DNA from: Micrococcales bacterium
GTDB taxonomy: Bacteria > Actinomycetota > Actinomycetes > S36-B12 > UBA5976
NCBI GenBank assembly: GCA_024640585.1
Contig: JAHEEQ010000047.1
Location: forward strand, 1-19,672
Length of the DNA: 19,672 nucleotides
Reading direction: 5' to 3'
This document shows, in pieces, positions 6,672 to 14,393 of this stretch. Each line of letters starts with the position of its first letter. Positions within the stretch are counted from its first letter, which is position 1. Both the position numbers and the translations under genes were made by a program. The notes beneath the pieces are model-generated. The model was not told where the DNA came from and did no database searches. It worked only from the letters and a program-made list of their open reading frames with translations.

Positions 6672-8138
6672 TTAGCTGAGCGTACGTCGGACCGCTTCCT
6701 GCCAGTTTGTGTAGAGAGCTTGGTCAAAATCTTCAGGAATGAACTCACGATCAACCGAAACGGTTGAACGAAGTTCTTCTTTGGAAGACCAAACGCCTGT
6801 GCCAAGCCCCGCAAGAAATGCGGCACCTAGCGCAGTTGTTTCCAAGGTTTTTCCGCGCACAACCGTGGTGCCTAAACAGTCAGCCTGCATTTGCATCATG
6901 AGGTTGTTCGCAGATGCCCCACCATCCACTTTAAGTTTCGCAAGTGAGTTTCCTGTGTCATTCACCATCGCATCAAAAACATCTCGCACTTGAAAAGCGA
7001 TAGCTTCCAAAGTTGCGCGCGCAATGTGCGCTTTTGTGGTGCCGCGAGTAATCCCCGTAATTGCACCTCGCGCATTTGGATTCCAATGCGGCGCACCCAG
7101 TCCGGCTAGTGCTGGAACAAAAACCACACCTTCGCTTGACTCAACAGATTCTGCAAGTGATTCGATTTCACTTGCGGAATTGATAATGCCCAAACCGTCG
7201 CGCAACCATTGAACTGCTGCACCTGTTACAAACACTGCACCTTCAAGTGCAAAAGTATCTTTGCCATCTGGTTCGCGCCAGGCAACAGTTGAAAGCAAAC
7301 CGTGAGTAGAGAGCTTAAGTTCGTTGCCGGTGTTGTACAAAATAAATGAACCGGTTCCGTATGTGCATTTACTTTCACCAACCTCAAACGCGCATTGACC
7401 AAAAAGTGCGGCTTGTTGATCTCCCGCCACACCCGCAATTGGAATTTCTAAACCTAAGAAATTTGCTGGGACCGTAGTCGCCAAAACGCCGTAAGAAGGC
7501 ACTACTTCAGCCAAAATGTTTCTTGGCACATTGAAAATTTCAAGTAATTCATCATCCCAGTTTCCAGATTGCAAATTGAAAAGTTGGGTGCGGGACGCAT
7601 TTGTGGCATCAGTGATGTGTTTTGCACCATTAGTCAGTCGAGCTATTAGATAAGAATCAACAGTGCCAATTGCATACTTTCCTTTACAAATACCTTGCCA
7701 AATTTCTGGTTCATTCTTGGACAACCAAAGAAACTTTGAAGAAGAGAAATAAGGATCCAAACTCAAGCCAGTTTTGCTTCGTATCTTCTCTTCAAGACCA
7801 AGCACTTTCAATTCTTCGACAAGCTCACTTGTGCGACGGTCCTGCCAAACAATTGCGCGTCGAGGTGCAGTGAAGTCTCTCTTGTCCCAAATCAAAATTG
7901 TTTCGCGTTGATTCGTGATGCCAAGCGCGGTTAGATTTTGATTTTCGATTCCGTAAAGCACTTGTCTAACTGCAACCAAGGTTGCTTGCCAAATTTCTTC
8001 CGGATCGTGTTCAACCCATCCAGGATTTGGGAAATATTGTGGAAATTCGCTGTATCCGCGTGCAAGTACTTCACCAAATTCGTCGACCGCAAGAGCTGTA
8101 ACACCAGTAGTGCCAGCATCTATTGCCAATATCGCCAT
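6672..8138 (-). CDS. glpK: Glycerol kinase
   Basis: This FGGY-family kinase converts glycerol and ATP to sn-glycerol 3-phosphate. The 488-residue length is normal. Diagnostic features are DAGTTG at 7-12 (phosphate loop), NQRET at 76-80 (glycerol-binding R78-E79), TGLSLDPYFSSSK at 123-135 (Y130), and GDQQAALFGQ at 239-248 with the probable catalytic base D240. KCTYGTGSF and a C-terminal VDGGASANNLMMQ ATPase motif follow. AGGA precedes the ATG by 6 bases. It is divergent from glpD across 53 bp, so both steps of glycerol use are encoded side by side. No transporter (glpF) is seen in the window. Confidence 0.96.
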   Translation of the reverse strand: MAILAIDAGTTGVTALAVDEFGEVLARGYSEFPQYFPNPGWVEHDPEEIWQATLVAVRQVLYGIENQNLTALGITNQRETILIWDKRDFTAPRRAIVWQDRRTSELVEELKVLGLEEKIRSKTGLSLDPYFSSSKFLWLSKNEPEIWQGICKGKYAIGTVDSYLIARLTNGAKHITDATNASRTQLFNLQSGNWDDELLEIFNVPRNILAEVVPSYGVLATTVPANFLGLEIPIAGVAGDQQAALFGQCAFEVGESKCTYGTGSFILYNTGNELKLSTHGLLSTVAWREPDGKDTFALEGAVFVTGAAVQWLRDGLGIINSASEIESLAESVESSEGVVFVPALAGLGAPHWNPNARGAITGITRGTTKAHIARATLEAIAFQVRDVFDAMVNDTGNSLAKLKVDGGASANNLMMQMQADCLGTTVVRGKTLETTALGAAFLAGLGTGVWSSKEELRSTVSVDREFIPEDFDQALYTNWQEAVRRTLS

Positions 8139-8191
8139 ACGAGTTCCTAACTTACTTATTCGTAACCATAGGTTCTTCTTAGGATTACTTT
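8139..8191. promoter_or_regulatory. Divergent glpK-glpD intergenic region
   Basis: These 53 bp must hold both promoters or at least both ribosome sites (AGGA at 8145-8148 on the minus strand and 8181-8184 on the plus strand). I find no convincing -10/-35 pair and no palindromic operator, so the regulation cannot be read from the sequence. Confidence 0.4.
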
Positions 8192-9727
8192 ATGCGTAAG
8201 CGAACCGAAACCATAGCGACTTTGAATGATGAGTTTGATGTTGCGATTATTGGCGGCGGTATCAATGGTGCTGTCTCAGCCGCAGCTCTTTCCGCGCATG
8301 GCGTAAAAGTGGTCTTGCTAGAAGCAAATGATTTTGCGAGTATGACCAGCCAAGAATCTTCAAACATGGTTTGGGGTGGCATAAAGTATTTGCAAGATTA
8401 TGAGTTCTCATTGGTTTGGAAACTCTGCAAATCCCGCAACCAACTCCTCGCGAAATACCCAAATCGAATTAAGCAAATCCCATTCTTTGCGGTCATTGGC
8501 CCAACCTCGCCTTTTAGCCGGGGACTTGGATTTGCAGGAACGATTCTTTACTGGGTCTTCGGTCGGTTGCAGACAGATATGCCGAAGGTGTTCTCCAATA
8601 AGGGCATTTCCAAGTTAATTTCAATTTTGAATCTAGATTCCGCTAAAGGTGCTATTCAGTACAACGACGCAATATTGCTGGACAACGATTCAAGATTCGT
8701 TTATGAGTTTATTAAAACCGCAGAGCTGCACAACGCTAGTGTTTTAAATTATGTGGAAGTCATAGACGCAAAACAAAATGAGTTTGGCTGGCAGATCTCA
8801 GTTCACGACAAAGTTGGAAACTCTGATGTTCAGGTCCGAGCGAAAGTTTTAGTGAATGCAACTGGTCCCTACACACGCATTTTTGATGACAAATTAAATT
8901 TGAAAACTAATAATCAAATCGTGATTTCAAAAGGTGTGCACCTCATAGTGCCGCGAATAGATACAAAGGAAAAAGTTCTAGCATTCTTTGACAATCAAGG
9001 CAGGCTCTTCTATATCTTGCCAATGCACGACCGGACTGTTATCGGCACTACAGATACCACAGCGCAAGATGCAAGTGTTGAAGTAACTGACGAAGATCGC
9101 GAGTTTCTTCTAGCTCAGGCTAATCGCTGCCTAAATCTTGAAATTCCTATTACAAAAGCTGACATCATCGCAGAGCGTTGCGGTGTGCGACCATTGGTTA
9201 CTAAGAATAAATCTGAAATTGAGAAAGTGGACTGGATTTCACTATCTAGAAAACATGTTGTTGAACTAAAAGCAAACCAAAAAGCAATTTCTATTTTTGG
9301 TGGAAAAATTACAGACTGTATAAATATTGGCAACGAAGTTGTGCATGCCGCGAAAAAATTGGGCATTGCAATAAAGCCTGCCAAACACTGGTTTGGTGAG
9401 CCAAATCCAGATGTACCAGCGACACTTATTAATAAGGTAGAACATTTCCATCCTTTGGTTGCGCAACACTTAGCCACCGAACTTTGGCGCCGACACTCAA
9501 ATGCAGCTTTCAATATTGTGGCAGCTTGGGAAATCTCACCAAAAGATGCTGAACTGATTTTTGAGGGCTTGCTTTTCACAACTGGAGAACTCAAGTACAT
9601 AGCTGAAAACGAACATGTGGTGTATCTCGAAGACTTACTTCGCCGCCGCACGCCAATTTCTTTATTGCGGTCTACTGAGGAAATACAAACGAAAACTGCA
9701 GATCTAATTTCAGTGCCTGATAGGTAA
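8192..9727 (+). CDS. glpD: FAD-dependent glycerol-3-phosphate dehydrogenase
   Basis: The enzyme oxidises sn-glycerol 3-phosphate to dihydroxyacetone phosphate and passes electrons to the quinone pool at the inner face of the membrane. The 511-residue protein has the N-terminal FAD Rossmann motif GGGINGA at 21-27 with the ribose-binding acid at E43, then SQESSNMVWGGIKYLQDYEF (family form: SS..SSKL.HGGLRYL). A GVHLIVPR segment, an IGTTDTT motif and a C-terminal helical domain follow. Glutamate and asparagine replace some residues of the usual SSKLIHGG segment, so this is a divergent member, but the fold signature is clear. AGGA lies 7 bases before the ATG. It pairs functionally with the divergent glpK. 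Confidence 0.92.
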   Translation: MRKRTETIATLNDEFDVAIIGGGINGAVSAAALSAHGVKVVLLEANDFASMTSQESSNMVWGGIKYLQDYEFSLVWKLCKSRNQLLAKYPNRIKQIPFFAVIGPTSPFSRGLGFAGTILYWVFGRLQTDMPKVFSNKGISKLISILNLDSAKGAIQYNDAILLDNDSRFVYEFIKTAELHNASVLNYVEVIDAKQNEFGWQISVHDKVGNSDVQVRAKVLVNATGPYTRIFDDKLNLKTNNQIVISKGVHLIVPRIDTKEKVLAFFDNQGRLFYILPMHDRTVIGTTDTTAQDASVEVTDEDREFLLAQANRCLNLEIPITKADIIAERCGVRPLVTKNKSEIEKVDWISLSRKHVVELKANQKAISIFGGKITDCINIGNEVVHAAKKLGIAIKPAKHWFGEPNPDVPATLINKVEHFHPLVAQHLATELWRRHSNAAFNIVAAWEISPKDAELIFEGLLFTTGELKYIAENEHVVYLEDLLRRRTPISLLRSTEEIQTKTADLISVPDR

Positions 9728-10054
9728 ACCCAACTTTAGAAATAATTCATGAACAGGCTTGCGGTCTTCATGGGCAAAGCCAAAATATGCAAGTGGTTGG
9801 GCTTTGGATTCAATATGCCACATGCCCAGATTGAACTTGAGCTTTGTCATGTGTTGATAGGGCATGAACCGCAATAGCGCCAATGTGTCTTGGTGTAGGA
9901 AAATTAATCGTTGATCCGTTATTCCAACATACTTAAATTCGCGATCATTGACCAAACACACATAGTGAATTTGCTCAGCCGGGAGCAAGTTCTTTCCCAG
10001 TTCCAAAGTCAATTCGGCTAGGTCCAAATCCGGTCTTATTGTGCCAACCTGCAT
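9710..10054 (-). CDS. Small PH-like domain protein
   Basis: This 114-residue protein is predicted soluble, with a central GITDQRLIFLHQDTLALLRFMPYQHMTKLKF pattern like that of bacterial pleckstrin-homology-like (YokE/PH-type) proteins: a TD.RLIF strand, a short turn, then a hydrophobic strand preceded by a Y..I/M motif. The molecular role is unknown. Its 3' end overlaps the end of glpD by 18 bp in convergent orientation. The ribosome site is weak. I am fairly sure the frame is real but not of the family name. Confidence 0.6.
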   Translation of the reverse strand: MQVGTIRPDLDLAELTLELGKNLLPAEQIHYVCLVNDREFKYVGITDQRLIFLHQDTLALLRFMPYQHMTKLKFNLGMWHIESKAQPLAYFGFAHEDRKPVHELFLKLGLPIRH

Positions 10055-10121
10055 AGGTGAAACCTAGTTTGAAACCTTTGAAATTGACTACAATCCGACA
10101 ACACGTTCTAAAGAGGTTGAA

Positions 10122-11780
10122 ATGTTGAAGCAGTCAAAATTAATGACTCTTGGAATCCTTTTCTCAATGAGCGCGAGCATGACAATTCTCTCTCCCGCAA
10201 AAGCCGCTGAACTTTCAACCTATGGAATCTACCCAAATCAACTAAAGGTTGGTCAAGCAGCGGTCATTGGGTTGGAGATTGAGGATTGCGAGGTTGCTCC
10301 AACAAACTTCACAGCTGAAATCACAAACGGATCTAATTCAGTCACGCTTACTCAAGCAAGCGCAAACTTCAAAGTTACAATTTCAAACAGCATACTTAAG
10401 GCAAGCTGGACATACACTGGCAAAAATGGAAAAGGTGTCAAGGCCGGGGAAATTTATGCAGATATAGCTGTAAGTGGTGGATGCAGTGGAAATGTGTTTG
10501 AGCCGATGGATGCGTACGGTTTCGTTCAGAATTCAAAAGGTACAAATATTCATGGATATATACGTAGAGTAGAAGTTAACCCGAATATTGACGGCTTCCA
10601 AGTCGATTGGTCTAAAGCTCTTGGTGCAACGAGTTATGAAGTTGAGTTCTCAGAATTCGGAACGGATGTTTGGGTTGAAGCAGGAACAACCACACAAACC
10701 AGCATGTTGATTTCAAGTGAAGAGTTCAACTTGGAATACGGAAAGCGGTACATTGCTGAAGTTAGGCCAAAGTATGGACAAACAGCCGGTGAGTGGTCGA
10801 ATACTCAATCTTCGAGAGGTTACATTTCTAAAGGTCATGCATGGACATCTTTTGTAGGAGATATAAACAGGTCGGAAGTAAATAAATTTGTCTCGGCTAG
10901 TGACATTCAATTTAATTTAGAGTTACAGAATTGCCAGAACACAAATGGCTTACTAGATCCAAGTTATATTGTGAACGAAATGTGGTCTGGAACCATGGAC
11001 GGCGGAATTGGATCAAGTGAATATGGATTTAATAATTACGGATCGGCAGAGCTCTTCACCAACTACAACTTTGATGTTCAAGGTGATACGGTAAATATTT
11101 CTTGGAGACTAAATGACAATCTTTTGGTTGATACTTTCAAGTGGGGAGCGTATTTCTTAAGCAATCAGGGATGTCCAGCCGAGAACTGGACTGCTTATGA
11201 CTATCCGTTTAGTGAATATTCACAATTTAGCATTGTTGAAAATGGAAAAAGTTCGCCACAAATTAGTGGAATCGACATTGTAAATAAACCAAGTCCAACA
11301 AGTCTTGAATTCTCTTGGACCGCCCCAACCAACTCTTCTGACGGTCCTTTCACCTATAGCTTATATGACACACGATTGAGTGACGATGAATCACAGTGGA
11401 AACTGCTAAAGGAAACAACAAAACGCACAATGGTTATCAAAAATCTTGCACCTAAAACCTGGCTGCCTCTATTGATGCGAGTCACAAATAGTGCAGGATC
11501 AGACGATTACTGGCTAGACGCTGAGACATTGGGACTTTACACAAAGACAAATAGCACAATGAGTTTGGCAAGTCTTGCAAACCAGCTCAAATATTCAAAA
11601 ACAACACAAAAAACTCTAAAAATCAGTGCGAGTAAATTGTTTGCCTCGCCAAACGTCTGCACTGTTTCAAAGCAGAAAATAAAATTCTCCAAGAAGATTG
11701 GGGTATGTGAAGTGCGCATAACAGGAAAGCGTTCCGGGCAAACTTTCACCAAAAATGTAAGTATTTGGACACAAAAGTAG
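10122..11780 (+). CDS. Secreted protein with Fn3-like domains upstream of heliorhodopsin
   Basis: The 552-residue protein begins with a signal peptide (hydrophobic stretch 7-23, PAKA/A cleavage at about 28). Residues 30-140 form an unknown beta domain. An Fn3-like module follows at about 150-235 (VDWSKALGATSYEVEFS ... YIAEVRPKYG) and a second at about 385-475 (LEFSWTAP ... LLMRVTNSAG). A C-terminal domain at about 485-552 has two cysteines set as VCTVSKQKI ... GVCEVRIT, a form common at the ends of actinobacterial surface proteins. There is no membrane anchor or OmpA domain, so it is probably released or wall-associated. AAGAGG lies 5 bases before the ATG. It ends 23 bp before the heliorhodopsin start with no terminator between, so the two may share a transcript. 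Confidence 0.85.
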   Translation: MLKQSKLMTLGILFSMSASMTILSPAKAAELSTYGIYPNQLKVGQAAVIGLEIEDCEVAPTNFTAEITNGSNSVTLTQASANFKVTISNSILKASWTYTGKNGKGVKAGEIYADIAVSGGCSGNVFEPMDAYGFVQNSKGTNIHGYIRRVEVNPNIDGFQVDWSKALGATSYEVEFSEFGTDVWVEAGTTTQTSMLISSEEFNLEYGKRYIAEVRPKYGQTAGEWSNTQSSRGYISKGHAWTSFVGDINRSEVNKFVSASDIQFNLELQNCQNTNGLLDPSYIVNEMWSGTMDGGIGSSEYGFNNYGSAELFTNYNFDVQGDTVNISWRLNDNLLVDTFKWGAYFLSNQGCPAENWTAYDYPFSEYSQFSIVENGKSSPQISGIDIVNKPSPTSLEFSWTAPTNSSDGPFTYSLYDTRLSDDESQWKLLKETTKRTMVIKNLAPKTWLPLLMRVTNSAGSDDYWLDAETLGLYTKTNSTMSLASLANQLKYSKTTQKTLKISASKLFASPNVCTVSKQKIKFSKKIGVCEVRITGKRSGQTFTKNVSIWTQK

Positions 11781-11803
11781 TAAATCAATCTAGGAGAAAT
11801 TCG

Positions 11804-12589
11804 ATGGCAAGTTCAAACCCACAACCCGTTTTGCAAGATCGACTTTCAGGCCTGCGCCGTTACAACTTGATTGCTGGTGTCTTTCACTTTTTGCAGGCAA
11901 TTGCGATTGTTATCTTGGCAAACGATTTCGCACTTCCAGTTTCAGTCAATTACTTGCTCGACGCGCCAATTCCTGGTGCACGGTTTGAAAGTGTGACACT
12001 TTTTGAATTCCCAATTGCGTACGGTGTTGCTGTTTTCTCTTTACTCAGCGCGCTGGCTCACTTCTGGATTGTTGGACCTGGCTTCGGTCGCTACGCAAAC
12101 GATTTGGCAAACAAGCGCAACATCGCCCGATGGGTTGAATATGCAATCTCATCTACTTTGATGATTGTATTAATTTCACTTATAAACGCAGTATGGGATG
12201 TTGTTGCACTTTTGGCAATCGCAGGTGTCAATATTTCAATGATTTTGTTTGGCTGGTTACAAGAAAAATATGAAGAGCCAGGAAAAGGTGGATTACTGCC
12301 CTTCTGGTTCGGTTGCATAGCTGGAATCATTCCTTGGCTCGCGATGTTTTTGTTGCTATTTTCACCTGGAAGCACCAATGAAGCTCCTGGCTTTGTCTAT
12401 GGAATTGTGATCACCCTCTTCTTGTTCTTCAATTCATTTGCTCTTGTTCAATGGCTACAATACAAAGAGGTCGGCAGATGGAAAGACTATTTAGTGGGAG
12501 AACGCACTTACATCACCCTTTCATTCATTGCTAAATCGGCTTTGGCTTGGCAAATCTTTGCAGGCGTGCTTGCAACCAGCTCTCTTTAA
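11804..12589 (+). CDS. Heliorhodopsin
   Basis: The 261-residue seven-helix membrane protein carries heliorhodopsin hallmarks: RWVEYAISSTLMI with the counterion Glu at E112 (E107 of the reference 48C12), H28 (H23), H86 (near H80), and SFIAKSALAW with the retinal Schiff-base lysine K244 and S240 (K241 and S237). It lacks the D-T-E/D helix-C motif of ion-pumping type 1 rhodopsins. Heliorhodopsins sit inverted, with the N-terminus in the cytoplasm; the basic RLSGLRRYN before helix 1 agrees. They do not pump ions and have slow photocycles, so a sensory or enzyme-regulating role is presumed. The ATG at 11804 is chosen because AGGAG (11792-11796) lies 7 bases before it; the earlier TTG at 11765 would overlap the preceding gene. 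Its TAA directly abuts the next start codon. Confidence 0.95.
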   Translation: MASSNPQPVLQDRLSGLRRYNLIAGVFHFLQAIAIVILANDFALPVSVNYLLDAPIPGARFESVTLFEFPIAYGVAVFSLLSALAHFWIVGPGFGRYANDLANKRNIARWVEYAISSTLMIVLISLINAVWDVVALLAIAGVNISMILFGWLQEKYEEPGKGGLLPFWFGCIAGIIPWLAMFLLLFSPGSTNEAPGFVYGIVITLFLFFNSFALVQWLQYKEVGRWKDYLVGERTYITLSFIAKSALAWQIFAGVLATSSL

Positions 12590-12733
12590 ATGAAGAGAAT
12601 TGCAAAAAGTAAGAATGGTTTTGAACCTAAAATCTGTTTGACATGCAAGCTACCGTTTGAATGGCGGAAGAAGTGGGAAAGAGATTGGGACCAGGTCAAA
12701 TTCTGCTCAGAGAAGTGCAAGAGAAATAAGTGA
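12590..12733 (+). CDS. DUF2256 zinc-knuckle protein
   Basis: This 47-residue reading frame starts on the base after the heliorhodopsin stop codon. It shows the DUF2256 pattern: C16-x2-C19 followed by PFEWRKKWE, then VKFCS with C39-x3-C43. The four cysteines probably bind one zinc ion. DUF2256 is known as a partner or fusion of photolyase/cryptochrome-family proteins; its function is unknown. Its TGA overlaps the GTG start of the photolyase gene (GTGA, 12730-12733), so translation of the two is coupled. The gene is short and easily missed. Confidence 0.92.
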   Translation: MKRIAKSKNGFEPKICLTCKLPFEWRKKWERDWDQVKFCSEKCKRNK

Positions 12734-14211
12734 ATTCTCTATCCCGCATAATTTACGTGCCTTTCGATCATCTCAATAAAAATTATGGGGCGCTTAAAGG
12801 CGCAAACAAAAAGACAGACTTGATTGCCTTTGTCGAAAGCCAGCGAATGTTGACTGGCAGACCTTGGCACAAAGAAAGACTGTTTTTCCTTGTTTCATCT
12901 ACGCGTCACTTTGCCAAGCAGTTGGAAGCTGATGGCTATTCCGTCAGATACATAAAAGCAGAGACAACAATTTCCGGCCTTCGTTCTATTCGCAAAGAGT
13001 TGGGTGATTTACCAATCACCTGCGCTGAACCCTCTTCATTTCGACAGTATAGAGAGTTAACTGAAATTGGTGCAGTCTTTGAGGAAAATGATTTCTTTCT
13101 CACGAGTAGAAAACAATTTGAACTGTGGGCGGACAAGCAAAAGTCTTTCTTGATGGAGAATTTCTACCGCGCCCAAAGACTGCGCTTGAATATTTTGGTT
13201 GAAGATGGCAAACCGGTTGGCGGAAAATGGAATTTCGATGCGGACAATCGCTTACCGCCACCGAAAAACTACGAATGGCCACAATATTTATTACATGATC
13301 GCGATGATATTGATCTTGAAGTGGCGAAGGAACTTGGTCATGAACCAAAGACTGTTTGGGCGACTACCCGTAAGGGTGCATTGAAACAACTTGATAACTT
13401 TGTTGAGAATCATCTACGCGGTTTCGGTCCGTATGAAGACGCAATTGCAAAAGACAACTGGGCATTGCATCACTCTTTGCTTAGTCCCTACCTAAATAAC
13501 GGATTACTTCATGCAAGCGAAGTAGTAGAAAGAGTTTTGCAAGCGTTCAACGAAGCTAAAGCGCCGATTGAATCAGTTGAGGCATTTGTGCGACAAGTAA
13601 TTGGGTGGCGCGAATATATAAACGGTATGTATTGGTTCTTGGGTGAGGAATACCGCGAGCTGAATGAACTCAATGCAAATAGAAAACTGCTTCCGGTATT
13701 CAGTGATTCAAGTAAAACCGAAATGAATTGCGTCAGATCAGTTGTTAGAGACGTAGAAGAGCGGGCCTGGGTACATCACATTCCTCGATTGATGGTTTTG
13801 AGCAACCTTGCATTAATTACCGGAGTGAATCCGCAGGAATTTTTGGATTGGATGCGCGAACAATTCATAGATGCTGCACAGTGGGTTATGGTGCCAAACA
13901 TCATTGGTATGGGTGTGCATGCGGATGGTGGGCAGATGATGACGAAACCATACGCAGCTGGTGGCGCATATTTAAATCGGATGACACAGTTTTGCAAGGC
14001 TTGCAAATTCGATCCAAAACTTCGAGTTGGCGAAGATGCTTGCCCATTCACAACTTTGTACTGGGATTTTCTGGATCGACATAAAGAATCGTTTATTAAG
14101 AACCATCGAATGAGCCAGCAGGTAAATGGGCTTAAGCGCCTAAGCGATTTGGCAGAACTAAAGGGTCGCGCCGCAGAAGTCCTAGAGGGTTTGAGCGCTG
14201 GAAAAATTTGA
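12730..14211 (+). CDS. phrB: Iron-sulfur (6-4) photolyase-family protein (FeS-BCP / PhrB-like)
   Basis: The 493-residue flavoprotein belongs to the iron-sulfur bacterial cryptochrome/photolyase group, which uses FAD and light to repair UV (6-4) photoproducts. Cysteines C334, C422, C425 and C438 are each offset by exactly 16 from the four 4Fe-4S ligands I recall for Agrobacterium PhrB (350, 438, 441, 454). The HHIPRL motif gives H349/H350 (PhrB H365/H366), and W374, Y408 and Y414 match PhrB W390, Y424 and Y430. The conserved Trp of the FWTGxTxMxC stretch (PhrB W342) is Asp326 here. The N-terminal 130 residues form the antenna-chromophore domain. Translation starts with GTG inside the DUF2256 stop region; the gene is third in the heliorhodopsin operon. 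Confidence 0.93.
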   Translation: MNSLSRIIYVPFDHLNKNYGALKGANKKTDLIAFVESQRMLTGRPWHKERLFFLVSSTRHFAKQLEADGYSVRYIKAETTISGLRSIRKELGDLPITCAEPSSFRQYRELTEIGAVFEENDFFLTSRKQFELWADKQKSFLMENFYRAQRLRLNILVEDGKPVGGKWNFDADNRLPPPKNYEWPQYLLHDRDDIDLEVAKELGHEPKTVWATTRKGALKQLDNFVENHLRGFGPYEDAIAKDNWALHHSLLSPYLNNGLLHASEVVERVLQAFNEAKAPIESVEAFVRQVIGWREYINGMYWFLGEEYRELNELNANRKLLPVFSDSSKTEMNCVRSVVRDVEERAWVHHIPRLMVLSNLALITGVNPQEFLDWMREQFIDAAQWVMVPNIIGMGVHADGGQMMTKPYAAGGAYLNRMTQFCKACKFDPKLRVGEDACPFTTLYWDFLDRHKESFIKNHRMSQQVNGLKRLSDLAELKGRAAEVLEGLSAGKI

Positions 14212-14287
14212 ATCTGCAACGATTAGAAGAATTCCTCGAAGTTTGCAACGATTTTGAAGCCATTTTCCTAATTTGAACAACTTTGGA

Positions 14288-14351
14288 CCGCCTTTTTTGA
14301 TGCAAATTTGTGCGTCAAGGCGGATAGTTGACGCACTCGCAACGGTGCGAG
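14288..14351 (+). promoter_or_regulatory. Competing hairpins in the leader of the actinorhodopsin gene
   Basis: Three inverted repeats lie in the 182-base gap before the rhodopsin gene: CCGCCTT (14288-14294) with AAGGCGG (14317-14323); GTGCGTCAA (14310-14318) with TTGACGCAC (14328-14336); and CTCGCA (14336-14341) with TGCGAG (14346-14351). The first two share bases 14317-14318 and are interleaved, so they cannot form together. The first could act as a terminator for the upstream operon, since six Ts follow its left arm, or all may be leader RNA structure or a repressor site. No known riboswitch class is recognised. Confidence 0.45.
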
Positions 14352-14393
14352 ACCGCATGTTCAGTGAGTGGGCGTGCGCATCTGAGGAGAAAT

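Noticed and set aside
9115..9651. Long antisense frame (178 codons) inside glpD
   Set aside because: Its composition is cysteine-, serine- and phenylalanine-rich, typical of an antisense shadow, and the glpD frame is conserved throughout.
10069..10094. Promoter TTGAAA / TACAAT before the Fn3-type secreted protein gene
   Set aside because: Both hexamers look good but the spacer is 14 bases, too short for a normal sigma-70-type promoter. TACAAT alone may still serve as a -10.
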